Below are positions 19,950 to 29,290 of a stretch of 64,000 bases of DNA, piece by piece. The stretch covers positions 2,170,001 through 2,234,000 of the forward strand of contig NZ_CP023702.1 of assembly GCF_008704555.1 (NCBI RefSeq), in the 5' to 3' direction. The notes beneath the pieces were generated by a model. That model saw only the letters and a program-made list of their open reading frames with translations, was not told the origin of the DNA and searched no databases. Numbering within the stretch: the first letter of the stretch is position 1; every line of letters begins with the position of its first letter. This stretch comes from Streptomyces nitrosporeus. Lineage in GTDB: Bacteria; Actinomycetota; Actinomycetes; Streptomycetales; Streptomycetaceae. Made by a program: the position numbers and the translations under genes.

Positions 19950-19967
19950 CGGGCAATTGTGCCGGTA

Positions 19968-21272
19968 TCACCCCTTCGGTTTGTCCTCCGCCTCCGCGGC
20001 CGCGGCCGCTTCGCCGTCGGCGGCGGCCTTACTCCCGGCGCCGTCCCCGGCACCGCCCGCGTCGCCGTCCGTGACGCCGGCCGGTCCGGTGGCCTCTGCG
20101 GCCTCTGCGGACCCGGCGGTCTCGGCGGACTCAGGAGTCCCGGCGGCCGGCGCCTTCGCCGTCTCCACCGGCTTCACCGCCTCCACCGGCTTCACCGTGA
20201 TGCTGTCCGTCACCAGCGGCGCGTCGCCCGGGGCCTGGTCCTCGCCGTTCTCCGGGTGGTGGCACGCCACCTGGTGCCCGGTCTTCAGCTGGAGCAGCGG
20301 GGGTTCGGTCGTCTTGCAGACCTGCGTCGCCTTCCAGCACCGGGTGTGGAAGCGGCAGCCGCTCGGCGGCGAGATCGGCGAGGGCACGTCGCCCTTGAGC
20401 AGGATGCGCTCGCTCTTCGCCCCGCGCCGGCGCGGGTCCGGCACGGGCACGGCCGACATGAGCGCCTTGGTGTACGGGTGCATGGGCGCCGTGTACAGCG
20501 AGTTGCGGTCCGCCAGCTCGACGATCTTGCCGAGGTACATGACCGCGATCCGGTCCGAGACATGGCGGATGACCGAGAGGTCGTGCGCGATGATCATGTA
20601 GGTGAGACCGAGCTCGTCCTGGAGGTCGTCCAGCAGGTTGACCACCTGCGCCTGGATCGACACGTCCAGCGCCGAGACCGGTTCGTCCGCGACGACCAGC
20701 TTCGGCTTGAGCGCGAGGGCCCGGGCGATACCGATGCGCTGGCGCTGGCCGCCGGAGAACTCGTGCGGATAGCGGTTGTAGTGCTCGGGGTTGAGGCCGA
20801 CCAGCTCCAGCAGCCGCTGGACCTCCGCCTTCACACCACCCTCGGGCGTGACCCCCTGGAGTTTGAAGGGGGTCGAGACGATCCCGCCGACCGTGTGGCG
20901 CGGGTTCAGCGAGCCGTACGGGTCCTGGAAGATCATCTGGATGTCGCGGCGCATCGGCCGCATCTGCCCCGGGGACAGGTGCGTGATGTCGCGGCCCTGG
21001 AACTCGACCTTGCCGCCGGTCGGTTCGAGCAGCCGGGTGACCAGCCGGCCCATGGTCGACTTGCCGCAGCCGGACTCGCCGACGACACCCAGGGTCTCCC
21101 CGGGGCGGACGTCGAAGGTCAGCCCGTCGACGGCCTGGACCGCACCGACCTTGCGCTTGAGCACGCCCTTGGTGATCGGGAAGTGCTTGGCCAGGCCGGT
21201 GACCTTGAGGAGCGGCTCGTCCCCGGACCCGTCCGGCTGCGCCCCGGCGGCCTTCTTCTTCACATCAGTCAC
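19968..21272 (-). CDS. Peptide ABC transporter ATPase (DppF/OppF type)
   Basis: 434 residues. ABC domain: Walker A GESGCGKST, signature FSGGQRQRIGIARA, Walker B LVVADEP, and the oligopeptide-transporter C-terminal Cys motif (PSGCRFHTRCW ... VCKTTEP) that binds a 4Fe-4S cluster in relatives. The last 80 residues are an unusual low-complexity Ala/Glu/Lys/Pro tail (KPVEAVKPVETAK) not needed for ATPase function. The GTG start overlaps the preceding stop as GTGA, so it is coupled to the upstream ATPase. Confidence 0.95.
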   Translation of the reverse strand: MTDVKKKAAGAQPDGSGDEPLLKVTGLAKHFPITKGVLKRKVGAVQAVDGLTFDVRPGETLGVVGESGCGKSTMGRLVTRLLEPTGGKVEFQGRDITHLSPGQMRPMRRDIQMIFQDPYGSLNPRHTVGGIVSTPFKLQGVTPEGGVKAEVQRLLELVGLNPEHYNRYPHEFSGGQRQRIGIARALALKPKLVVADEPVSALDVSIQAQVVNLLDDLQDELGLTYMIIAHDLSVIRHVSDRIAVMYLGKIVELADRNSLYTAPMHPYTKALMSAVPVPDPRRRGAKSERILLKGDVPSPISPPSGCRFHTRCWKATQVCKTTEPPLLQLKTGHQVACHHPENGEDQAPGDAPLVTDSITVKPVEAVKPVETAKAPAAGTPESAETAGSAEAAEATGPAGVTDGDAGGAGDGAGSKAAADGEAAAAAEAEDKPKG

Positions 21273-22375
21273 AGCTTCGGCGCAATCTCTTCGGTCCAGA
21301 TCCGTTCCCGCTGCTCGCGCGACATGTGGCACGCGGAGAAGTGGCCGTCGCTGACGAGCCGCAGTTCCGGACGCTCGGTGCGGGTGATGTTGTCCGCGGG
21401 GACGTCGGCGTACGGGCAGCGCGGGTGGAAGGCGCAGCCGGACGGGACGTTGATGAGGCTGGGCGGCGAGCCCTTGACCGGGACGAGGCGCTCGGTCTGC
21501 TCCCGGTCGATGCGCGGCATCGAGCCGAGCAGTCCCCAGGTGTAGGGGTGCTGGGGCTCGTAGAAGACCTTCTCGGCGCTGCCGCGTTCGATGCAGCGGC
21601 CGGCGTACATCACCAGCAGGCTGTCGGCGATCTCCGCGACGACCCCGAGGTCGTGCGTGATCATGACGACCGCGGAGCCGAACTCCTTCTGGAGGTCGCG
21701 GATGAGGTCGAGGATCTGCGCCTGGACGGTGACGTCGAGGGCGGTCGTCGGCTCGTCGGCGATCAGCAGCTTCGGGTTGTTGACCAGCGCCATCGCGATC
21801 ATGGCGCGCTGGCGCATGCCGCCGGAGAACTGGTGCGGGTAGTCGTCGTAACGGCGGTGCGGCTCGGGAATGCCGACCCGGTCGAGCATCTCGACGGCGC
21901 GCTTCTTCGCGGTCTTCCTGTCGACCTTGTGGTGGACCCGGTGGGCTTCCACGATCTGCGCGCCGACGCTGTAGTACGGGTGCAGGGCGGACAGGGGGTC
22001 CTGGAAGATCATGGCCATCTTCTGGCCGCGCAGCTGCCGTACGCGCTCGGGGCCGGCTCCGATGAGCTCCTCGCCGTCGAGCCAGATCTCACCGTTGATC
22101 CGGGCCCGCTCGGAGGTGTGCAGGCCCATGATGCCCAGCGAGGTCACCGACTTGCCGGAGCCGGACTCGCCGACGATACCGAGGGTCTGGCCGGCCTTCA
22201 GGTCGAAGCTGACGCCGTCGACGGACTTGACCAGGCCGTCGTCGGTGTCGAAGTGGACGCTGAGGTCGCGTACGGAGAGGAACTCCTTCGCGTCCCCGGA
22301 CGCGTCCCGGGGGGCGGGGACCGCGCCCGCGGCGGTGTCCGGCGCCGGGGAGCCGTTCTTGTTCACGTCGCTCAT
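21269..22375 (-). CDS. Peptide ABC transporter ATPase (DppD/OppD type)
   Basis: 368 residues. Walker A GESGSGKSV, signature FSGGMRQRAMIAMAL, Walker B LLIADEP, switch His in MITHDLGVV, and the C-terminal oligopeptide motif PSGCAFHPRCPYAD. Pairs with the DppF-type protein as the heterodimeric motor. A 30-residue disordered N-terminus precedes the domain. The ATG overlaps the stop of the upstream permease gene (ATGA). Confidence 0.96.
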   Translation of the reverse strand: MSDVNKNGSPAPDTAAGAVPAPRDASGDAKEFLSVRDLSVHFDTDDGLVKSVDGVSFDLKAGQTLGIVGESGSGKSVTSLGIMGLHTSERARINGEIWLDGEELIGAGPERVRQLRGQKMAMIFQDPLSALHPYYSVGAQIVEAHRVHHKVDRKTAKKRAVEMLDRVGIPEPHRRYDDYPHQFSGGMRQRAMIAMALVNNPKLLIADEPTTALDVTVQAQILDLIRDLQKEFGSAVVMITHDLGVVAEIADSLLVMYAGRCIERGSAEKVFYEPQHPYTWGLLGSMPRIDREQTERLVPVKGSPPSLINVPSGCAFHPRCPYADVPADNITRTERPELRLVSDGHFSACHMSREQRERIWTEEIAPKL

Positions 22376-23361
22376 GAGAGCCTCACCCGGGGGTCGATCG
22401 CGGCGTACACGAGGTCCACCAGCAAGTTGCAGATGACGATGAAGAAGGCGGCGACCAGGGTCACGCCCATCACCTTGGGCAGGTCGGCCTTGATCACCCC
22501 TTCGATGGCCATGGCGCCCATGCCCTGGAAGGAGAAGACCCGCTCGGTGATGACCGCGCCGCCGAGCAGCAGCGCGAAGTCCATGCCGAAGATGGTGACG
22601 AGCGGGGTGAGGGCGGCACGCAGGCCGTGCCGGACGACCACCTTGCGTTCCTTGAGGCCCTTGGCGCGGGCCGTCCTGATGTAGTCCTCACCCATCGTCT
22701 CCAGCATCCCGGCCCGGGTGAGCCGGGCGTAGAGCGCGGAGTAGAGCAGGGCGAGCGTGCACCAGGGGAGCACCAGGGCCGAGGCCCATTCGGCGGGGTT
22801 CTCGGTGAACGGGACGTAGTCACCGTTGCCGAAGACCGCCAGCACGACGAGGCCGGTGAAGAACATCGGGAGCGAGACACCGGCGAGGGAGACGCCCATG
22901 GCGAGCCGGTCGAAGACCGATCCGCGCTTGAGGGCGGAGACCACACCGGCGGCGACACCGGACAGGACCCAGAGGACCGCCGCGCCGACGGCCAGCGAGA
23001 GGGTGACCGGGATGCGGTCGGTGATCTGCGGCCAGATCTCGCTGTGGGTCTTGAAGGAGTAGCCGAAGCACGGGGCGTTGCAGGTGACGGGTTCGGGGCC
23101 GAACTGGTAGTCGGCGCCGACGACGATGCCCTTGATGAAGTCCCAGTACTGGATGTAGAGGGGCTGGTCGAGCCCCAGGTTCTTCTTGACCGCGGCGATG
23201 ACGTCGGGGTCGGGACTCTTGCCGACGTACTGGGCGGCCATCGAGTCGGTGGTCTGCCCGCCGAGACGGGGGACCAGGAAGAAGATCGCGAACGTGACTG
23301 CGCTGACCACCAGCAGCAGCAACACCGCGGCGAATACGCGTCGGATGATGTACGCAGCCAC
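22372..23361 (-). CDS. Peptide ABC transporter permease (DppB/OppB type)
   Basis: 329 residues, about six membrane helices; starts AAYIIRRVFAAVLLLLVVS as in DppB proteins. The coupling motif is EDYIRTARAKGLKERKVV and the C-terminus ends DLVYAAIDPRVRLS. A Cys pair (CNAPC) lies in the first external loop. The GTG start lacks a clear ribosome-binding site. Third in the cluster order permease-lipoprotein-permease-ATPase-ATPase, the same order as the bldK cluster. Confidence 0.96.
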   Translation of the reverse strand: MAAYIIRRVFAAVLLLLVVSAVTFAIFFLVPRLGGQTTDSMAAQYVGKSPDPDVIAAVKKNLGLDQPLYIQYWDFIKGIVVGADYQFGPEPVTCNAPCFGYSFKTHSEIWPQITDRIPVTLSLAVGAAVLWVLSGVAAGVVSALKRGSVFDRLAMGVSLAGVSLPMFFTGLVVLAVFGNGDYVPFTENPAEWASALVLPWCTLALLYSALYARLTRAGMLETMGEDYIRTARAKGLKERKVVVRHGLRAALTPLVTIFGMDFALLLGGAVITERVFSFQGMGAMAIEGVIKADLPKVMGVTLVAAFFIVICNLLVDLVYAAIDPRVRLS

Positions 23362-23453
23362 AGCCGTGCGGCGCCGGACGGGCGGACGGGGTACGCCCGC
23401 CGGCCCGGCGCCTTCACCTGCCTTTCAGGGGATGCTGTCGTTGAACAGGTGTG

Positions 23454-25214
23454 TTACTTGGTGGAGGTCATCAGCACGTAGTCGTACATGCCGAGGTACG
23501 CGTCCGTGACCGTGACGTTCGCCGCGGAGTCCGGGCGGTAGAGCAGGTTCTTGCGGTAGAAGAGCGGCACGACCGAGGCGTTCTCCATGACCTTCTGGTC
23601 GACCTCGCCCCACGTGGCGTTGCGCGCCGCGGTGTCGACGGTGCCGATGCCCTTGACGATCAGCTCGTTGATGCCCTTGTCGTCGAGCTCCATCAGGTTG
23701 GTGCCGCCGGAGGGCTTGATGGCCGAGCCGTTCACGATCTGGTCGAGGAAGCCGAAGCCGGTCGGCCAGTCGGCGCCCCACGCCATCATCATCATGCCCG
23801 CGTTGTTCTTGTGGACCCAGGCCGGGACACCCGCGAAGTCGGTGAAGTACTTGTCCGCCGGGAACTGCTTGATGTCGGCGGTGATGCCGATGGTCTTCAG
23901 GCTGTTCTGCAGCTGGGTGGCCGCGGTGATCTCGTCAGGACGGTCCGAACGGGCCGTCAGCGTGGTCTTGAAGCCGTCCGGGTGACCGCACTTGGTCAGG
24001 TGCTCCTTGGCCTTGGCGGCGTCACCCTTGTTGCCCTCGGTCGGGTACAGGTCGAACTTCTTGTACCCGGCGACGCTCGGCGGGATGACGGTGGTGGCCG
24101 GGTCGCCCTTGACCGAACCGCCGATGGAGTCGACCATGCTGCGCTTGTCGACGATGTACTGGACGGCCTTGCGGCACTCGGCGTTGTCGAACGGCTTCAC
24201 GTTGACGTTCAGCGCGAGGTACTGCAGGGCACCGGCGTACGGGTTGTCCGTCTTCGCCTTCTCGTCGGCCTTGGCCAGGACCTTCGGCTGGGTCTTGGCC
24301 TGGAGGCCCGTGCCGCCGGCGTCGACGGTGATGACGTCGTCGAGCAGGTGGTCGTCGACCGTGGTGGCGTTGACGTTGAACTTGAGGTCGATCTTGTCCG
24401 GGAGCGCCTTGCGGATCGGGTCCGAGGCCGCGTCCCACTCCGGGTTGCGGACCAGGGTCGCGCCCTTGCTCTCGTCGTACGCCTCGAACTTGTACGGGCC
24501 CGAGGAGACGATGTTCTGGACGTAGGAGGCGCCCTTGTCGGCCTTCGCCGGGACCGGTGCGGTCTGCGAGAAGGTCGCGAGGTAGTCCATGTCCGCGAAC
24601 GGCTTGTTGAGGTGGAAGACGATCGTGTGGTCGTCCGGCGTCTCGATGGACTTCAGGCCCTCGGGCGACTTGTCCTTGTAGGGGCCCTTGTACTTGTCGC
24701 CGCCCTCGAGGTACGCCTTGAAGTACGTCGGGCCGTTGGACAGGGCCTCCGGCGCGAAGTTGGAGCGCTCGATGGCGTACTTGACGTCCTTCGAGGTGAC
24801 CTCGGTGCCGTCCTCGAACTTCACGCCCTTGCGGAGCGTGTACGTCCAGGTCTTGGCGTCGGCGCTGCCCTTGCCCAGGTCGGTGGCGAGGTCGGGGACC
24901 AGCTCCAGGCTCTCCTTGCCGGCGGCCGGCTTGAAGGTCACCAGGGTGCGGCCGTACAGGCGGGAGAAGTTCTGCACCCAGCCGTAGTAGGTGTTGCCCG
25001 GGTCCAGGGAGTCGGGACCGCTGGAGTGCTCCAGGGAGAGCGTCCCGCCCTTCTTGTCCGTCTTGTTGACGATGGTCTTCAGAGCCGCGTCGGCCGCGGC
25101 GCCGTTACCGCCGCCCGAGCTGTTCTTGTCCGAGTCGCCGCCGCTGCAGGCGGAGGCGCCGAGCGACACCGCCACGGCCACGGCTATCGCTGCGGCTGTC
25201 TTTCTGTTTCGCAT
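23454..25214 (-). CDS. Peptide ABC transporter substrate-binding lipoprotein
   Basis: 586 residues, SBP_bac_5 family. Lipobox LGASAC with lipidated C23 after a 20-residue signal; then a Ser/Gly linker and the binding domain (LTF/LRKGVKFEDGTEVTSKDV, PDDHTIVFHLNKPFADMDY, SSGPYKFEAYDESKG). It should capture oligopeptides outside the membrane and hand them to the DppB/DppC-type permeases. The start ATG at 25214 has GAGGGGG about 12 nt upstream. Confidence 0.96.
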   Translation of the reverse strand: MRNRKTAAAIAVAVAVSLGASACSGGDSDKNSSGGGNGAAADAALKTIVNKTDKKGGTLSLEHSSGPDSLDPGNTYYGWVQNFSRLYGRTLVTFKPAAGKESLELVPDLATDLGKGSADAKTWTYTLRKGVKFEDGTEVTSKDVKYAIERSNFAPEALSNGPTYFKAYLEGGDKYKGPYKDKSPEGLKSIETPDDHTIVFHLNKPFADMDYLATFSQTAPVPAKADKGASYVQNIVSSGPYKFEAYDESKGATLVRNPEWDAASDPIRKALPDKIDLKFNVNATTVDDHLLDDVITVDAGGTGLQAKTQPKVLAKADEKAKTDNPYAGALQYLALNVNVKPFDNAECRKAVQYIVDKRSMVDSIGGSVKGDPATTVIPPSVAGYKKFDLYPTEGNKGDAAKAKEHLTKCGHPDGFKTTLTARSDRPDEITAATQLQNSLKTIGITADIKQFPADKYFTDFAGVPAWVHKNNAGMMMMAWGADWPTGFGFLDQIVNGSAIKPSGGTNLMELDDKGINELIVKGIGTVDTAARNATWGEVDQKVMENASVVPLFYRKNLLYRPDSAANVTVTDAYLGMYDYVLMTSTK

Positions 25215-25258
25215 GCTGAGGAAAGCCCCCTCGTTCGTCCGGTGCGGCAGGGCCGCGA

Positions 25259-26251
25259 TTACTTGCCACGAGGGTCGAGTGCGTCGCGCAGCCCGTCCCC
25301 CAGCAGATTGAAGGCCAGCACGGTGACGAAGATCGCCATGCCGGGGATGACCATGAACATCGGGTCCACCTCGTAGAGGTCGACCGCCTGCGTGAGCATG
25401 CCGCCCCACGAGGCCTGCGGCGGCGCGATACCGACACCGAGGAAGGACAGGGACGCCTCGAAGAGGATGTTCGTGGGGATCAGGAGCGTCGCGTAGACCA
25501 GGATCGGCGCGATCAGGTTCGGCAGCAGCTCCCGGAAGAGGATGAACGGCCCGCGGGCGCCCAGGGAACGGGCCGCCTCGACGAACTCCCTCTCACGCAG
25601 CGACAGGGTCTGCGCGCGGACGATGCGTCCGATGTAGGGCCAGCTGAAGAAGCCGATGACGAAGATGAGGACCGCGATGCGCAGCGTGAGCCCCTCCATC
25701 CCGAAGGCCTCGCCCTGGAGGGAGGCGGAGATGGAGATCGCGAAAAGCAGGAGCGGGAAGGCCAGGAAGGTGTCCATCATCCGGCTGATGAAGCTGTCCA
25801 CCCAGCCGCCGTAGAACCCGGCCACGACACCCATGACCACGCCGATGACGACGGAGAGCAGCGTGGAGCCGACGGCCACGACCAGGGAGACCCAGGAGCC
25901 TTCCAGGATGCGGGCGAAGATGTCACGGCCGGTCTGGGGCTCCACGCCGAAGGGGTGGTCCCAGCTGATGCCGCCGAAGTCGCCCTTGGGCGCCAGCATG
26001 ACGGGGTCGACCAGGTCCTGGTTGAAGGCGTTGGGGTCGAGTCCGAGCAGCGCCTGGATGGGCTTGGAGAGCACCGCCGTGAGGATCAGCAGCACGACCA
26101 CGACGCCGCCCGCCATCGCGCCCTTGTCCCGCTTGAACCGGGTCCAGGCGATGCGGCCCAGGGAGCGGCCCTCGATCTCCTTGCGCCCGGCGCCCTCCAG
26201 CACCGCTTCGGGCCGCGCATCTGCCCCGGTGGTCTCGATAGGTGCCGTCAT
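25259..26251 (-). CDS. Peptide ABC transporter permease (DppC/OppC type)
   Basis: 330 residues. A cytoplasmic N-terminus (SLGRIAWTRFKRDKGAM) precedes about six membrane helices; DppC hallmarks are HPFGVEPQTGRDIFARILEG and the coupling segment REREFVEAARSLGARGP. It is the first gene of the five-gene transporter operon. The ATG at 26251 has GAGAGGGG 11 nt upstream. Promoter and operators should be in the 370 bp beyond. Confidence 0.96.
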   Translation of the reverse strand: MTAPIETTGADARPEAVLEGAGRKEIEGRSLGRIAWTRFKRDKGAMAGGVVVVLLILTAVLSKPIQALLGLDPNAFNQDLVDPVMLAPKGDFGGISWDHPFGVEPQTGRDIFARILEGSWVSLVVAVGSTLLSVVIGVVMGVVAGFYGGWVDSFISRMMDTFLAFPLLLFAISISASLQGEAFGMEGLTLRIAVLIFVIGFFSWPYIGRIVRAQTLSLREREFVEAARSLGARGPFILFRELLPNLIAPILVYATLLIPTNILFEASLSFLGVGIAPPQASWGGMLTQAVDLYEVDPMFMVIPGMAIFVTVLAFNLLGDGLRDALDPRGK

Positions 26252-26620
26252 TGCGCTGGAGACCCCTCTCGGCCGGCGGTTGGCCGGCCCGTGACCGCCG
26301 CTGTAGCGGCTCGTACAAACACATGGCACAGGTGGTGGTGCCACGGCGAACGGCCCCTGTTTGAAAGGGGCATGACTCGGGCAGGGACCACCTGCTGGGG
26401 GGAGTCTTCAGCGTGGGCGTGACCACCCGCCAGACCTGGCGGGGAATGTTTGCTCAAACGTGATGCTGTCTGCGGCATTCCGTTATCCGGACAACCGGTC
26501 TCGCCGAGCGGACGACTCGGCCGCTAGTCCCCGATACCGGACATGCGCCCCAACTCATCGCATGCAAGGAGGGATTGCCCTCCCGCACGCCTGCCGGGGA
26601 GGGCTCCGCGTGACGTTTCC
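26252..26620. other. Regulatory gap upstream of the peptide transporter
   Basis: No gene. Two short inverted repeats may be regulatory: GCCCC-9 nt-GGGGC at 26353-26371 and GTTTG-CT-CAAAC at 26448-26459. A hairpin with arms GCCCTCCC (26577-26584) and GGGAGGGC (26597-26604) sits 17 bp after the SseB-family stop and is probably its terminator. The region is more AT-rich than its surroundings. Confidence 0.55.
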
Positions 26621-27418
26621 TCAGTACGCGCGCGGCACCGGCGGGTAGCCGTAGCCGGGTGCGGAGGCGGGCGGCGGGCCCGCGGGGGCCGCGTGGGCCT
26701 CGCGGTCGTAGAAGGGCCGGGCGTTCGCACGCAGCCACATCGCGACCGGGTCGTACTCGTCGGACATGGAGACCGTGGAGACGGGCAGCCCGTCGGGGAC
26801 GGCGCCCACGGACTGCCGCATCATCGCGCGGGCCGCGTCCACGGACGGGCGGCCCGTGTCGTAGAGGTCGAGGCCGATCGCGAGGTACGGGACGCCGAGC
26901 GCGGGCTGCACCCAGGCGCGGCGCAGCGAGCGGATCGCGGGGGTGCGGTGAGCGTTCTGCGACAGCAGGGCGTAGAACTGCGGGATCTCGACGGCCGGTT
27001 CGGAGACCCGCAGCGGGCCCGCGGGCATCCGTTCGAGGCCGGTGGCGATCCGGCGCAGGTCCAGCCAGGGGATGCCGACCCCGCCGCCGGGGGCGTGCGG
27101 GTTGAGCCAGATGCCCCAGCGGTCCGGGAAGAGCACGCGGGCGATGTCCCGGCCGGTGATCAGCTCGTGCGCCCTGCTCCAGCCGCTGGCCGAGAGTTCC
27201 TGGGCGGAGGTCACACAGGGGGCGTAGCCGAGGCCTTCGACCTGCATGTTGCCGTACTGGGCGTCCGGCGAGCCCGCCGTGCCGTGCCAGAGCAGCATCC
27301 ACACCTGGCCGCCGGCCAAGGCCCGCAGCAGCGCCTCGTACGCGTCGAGCCGCCCGGGGGTCACTTGACGCAGCATGTGCTCGACCTGCCCGGCCGCCGC
27401 CGTGCCCGACGCACTCAC
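26621..27418 (-). CDS. SseB-family protein 1
   Basis: 265 residues with the SseB N-terminal and C-terminal domains (VEHMLRQVTPGRLDAYEALL, VWMLLWHGT, RRAWVQPALGVPYLAIGLDLY, MWLRANARPFYDRE). SseB was named in E. coli for a serine-sensitivity phenotype; the molecular role is unknown. A Pro/Ala/Gly-rich tail ends the protein. The GTG at 27418 has GAGGGGCGGGACC upstream and is preferred to the longer open frame. A second SseB gene lies 170 bp upstream on the same strand. Confidence 0.85.
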   Translation of the reverse strand: MSASGTAAAGQVEHMLRQVTPGRLDAYEALLRALAGGQVWMLLWHGTAGSPDAQYGNMQVEGLGYAPCVTSAQELSASGWSRAHELITGRDIARVLFPDRWGIWLNPHAPGGGVGIPWLDLRRIATGLERMPAGPLRVSEPAVEIPQFYALLSQNAHRTPAIRSLRRAWVQPALGVPYLAIGLDLYDTGRPSVDAARAMMRQSVGAVPDGLPVSTVSMSDEYDPVAMWLRANARPFYDREAHAAPAGPPPASAPGYGYPPVPRAY

Positions 27419-27589
27419 CCTGGGTCCCGCCCCTCTTCGGTCCGTGTGCCGGGCCGTCCCGCCCGCGTCACGGTGCTGTGGTGTCGCTCCGGGCACACGG
27501 GGCGACCTCGTCATCAAACCAGCTTATGCGCCCCCTACGACACCTTCCCGGCGTCACGGCGGCGCGTCCTCGGCGCCGGCGGCGCGTCC

Positions 27590-28354
27590 TCAGTACTCCT
27601 CGCGCCGGTAGAACGGCCGCACCTTCCCCAGCATCCAGTCGCCGACGGGGTCCTGGGCCACGTCGAGCAGCACGAGGTTGACCGGCCAGGGCACCTGGAC
27701 CCGGCCCAGGGCCCGGCCCAGGGCCTCCATCGGGACGCTCTGGCCCGCGCCGTCCCGGGCGGCGGACTCGACGCCCACGAAGAGGACGGGCTCGCCGCCC
27801 TCGATACTGGCCAGGGTCCGGCGGGCGGTGGAGACGACCCCGGTGGCGTGGAACTCGGCGGCCACCACCGAGAGGAAGTCGACGGGGTCCTCCTTCCAGT
27901 CCGGTTCGTACAGCCGCACCCGGCCGCCGCCGGCGGGCCCGTCCAGCGCGGTGCGCCCGGTGCGGCAGAGGTCGGCGACGGCGGCCGGCGGCAGCGGGAG
28001 GCCGACCGCGCCGCCCGGGTTGACCGCGATGCCGAGCTGCGGGGGCAGGCCCCGGGCGAACTCCCGGGCGGGGGCGACGGCGAAGGGCAGGCCGGGGGCC
28101 GTGCAGGCCAGGAACTGGGCCTCGGAGCTGAACACGGGGACGTACGCGGCACCGTCGAGCTCGACCGTCGGCAGGTCCAGGTCGGGGCTGTCGGGTCCGC
28201 CGCCGTTCGGCAGGGGGACCCAGACCGGGCTGCGGCCGAGCACCTCGACGAGCCGGCCGCCCGCGTCGGGTACGCCCACCGACGCGGCCAGTACCTCTTC
28301 GAGCTCGTTGGCCGGCCAGCCCTGCTGCGGATGCGCCTGCACCGGAATGTCCAC
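27590..28354 (-). CDS. SseB-family protein 2
   Basis: 254 residues, same family as the neighbour: WPANELEEVLAASVGVPDAGG, RSPVWVPLPNGG, VPVFSSEAQFLACTAPGLP, EFARGLPPQLGIAVNPGGAVGL, ending DWMLGKVRPFYRREEY, which aligns with the neighbour's MWLRANARPFYDRE. The GTG at 28354 has GGGAAG 6-8 nt upstream. Both SseB genes lie next to the glycine/serine catabolic genes, consistent with a role in serine tolerance (inference). Confidence 0.85.
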   Translation of the reverse strand: MDIPVQAHPQQGWPANELEEVLAASVGVPDAGGRLVEVLGRSPVWVPLPNGGGPDSPDLDLPTVELDGAAYVPVFSSEAQFLACTAPGLPFAVAPAREFARGLPPQLGIAVNPGGAVGLPLPPAAVADLCRTGRTALDGPAGGGRVRLYEPDWKEDPVDFLSVVAAEFHATGVVSTARRTLASIEGGEPVLFVGVESAARDGAGQSVPMEALGRALGRVQVPWPVNLVLLDVAQDPVGDWMLGKVRPFYRREEY

Positions 28355-28558
28355 GTCTTCCCAGTCCCTCTCTCGCCGAGCCGTGCGGCAGAAACCTTAG
28401 ACGGAGGGGCGGCGGCGCGCCGCCGCCCCTCCGCCCGGCGGGACCGGTCCGGCGTACCGTCCGGATGCCGGACGGCCGGACGGACACCTTCCGGATGTGC
28501 GTCCGCGAAGTACATGTATGAGGAATGGATACGGGGCGCGGGCACACGGCCCCGCCCC

Positions 28559-28603
28559 GGGGCGTCCCGTCCTGGGGCGTCCCGTCCTGGGGCGTCCCGC
28601 CCC
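28559..28603. repeat. 15-bp tandem repeat (3 copies)
   Basis: GGGGCGTCCCGTCCT at 28559 and 28574, then a third copy with altered end at 28589. It lies just after the stop of the P-loop gene. Confidence 0.9.
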
Positions 28604-28615
28604 CGCCCCCCGCGC

Positions 28616-29290
28616 CTACCCCCCGGTGAAGGTGATCCGCTCGATCCTCCCCGCCGCCTCGCGGTCGAGCAGCACGGCCGAGGCGCAGCCCGGCAGCAGC
28701 AGTCCGCCTTCGGCGTCCCGCAGCAGCCGGCCGACGGCGCGCCGGTGCCGGGCGAAGGCGTATCCGGAGACGCCGCGCCCGCGCTCGCGCTGGCCCTCCC
28801 TGGCCACCGCGGGGGTGACGTCGAGCAGCACGAGGTGCAGGGCCCGGCCCCGGCGGACGGCGTCCCGTGCCAGCCAGCGGCGCACCCAGGACTGCGTACC
28901 GCAGTCGTGCACCACCACGGAGCCCCCCGAGCGCAGCGACCGCCGCAGCCCGAGGTAGTGCGCCGCCCGCACGAGGGGGCGGTAGAGGGCGTACGGGAGT
29001 AAGCGGGGCATCCGGGCCGCCCAGCGGTCCCGGGTGTCCTGGGAGTCGACGGCGCGTCCCTGGACCGCGCGCGTGATCAGGGTCGACTTCCCGCTGCCCG
29101 GCAGCCCCGAGACCACCACCACGTCACCGGGCGCGAAGACCAGCTCCGAAGGCCCGGGGCCGCCGCCCCGCAGGTCGCGCACCGCCCGGGCGGGCGCCCC
29201 GTCCAGGCTCTCGCGGGCGGGCGCGCCCGGCTGCGCGGGCATCGCGTCGTGTGCGGCCCCTGTGGCCGTCGCGTGTGGCCGCAACGTCAT
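28616..29290 (-). CDS. P-loop ATPase/kinase-like protein (AAA_33 type)
   Basis: 224 residues. A polar N-terminal 50 residues precede Walker A GLPGSGKSTLI; SVVVHDCGTQSWVRRWL is the probable Walker B region, and RGRALHLVLLDVTPAVA with a REGQRERGRGVS lid resembles small-molecule or polynucleotide kinases. The substrate is unknown. The ATG at 29290 has CAGGGGGACGG upstream. Divergent from the glycine riboswitch and gcvT. Confidence 0.85.
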   Translation of the reverse strand: MTLRPHATATGAAHDAMPAQPGAPARESLDGAPARAVRDLRGGGPGPSELVFAPGDVVVVSGLPGSGKSTLITRAVQGRAVDSQDTRDRWAARMPRLLPYALYRPLVRAAHYLGLRRSLRSGGSVVVHDCGTQSWVRRWLARDAVRRGRALHLVLLDVTPAVAREGQRERGRGVSGYAFARHRRAVGRLLRDAEGGLLLPGCASAVLLDREAAGRIERITFTGG

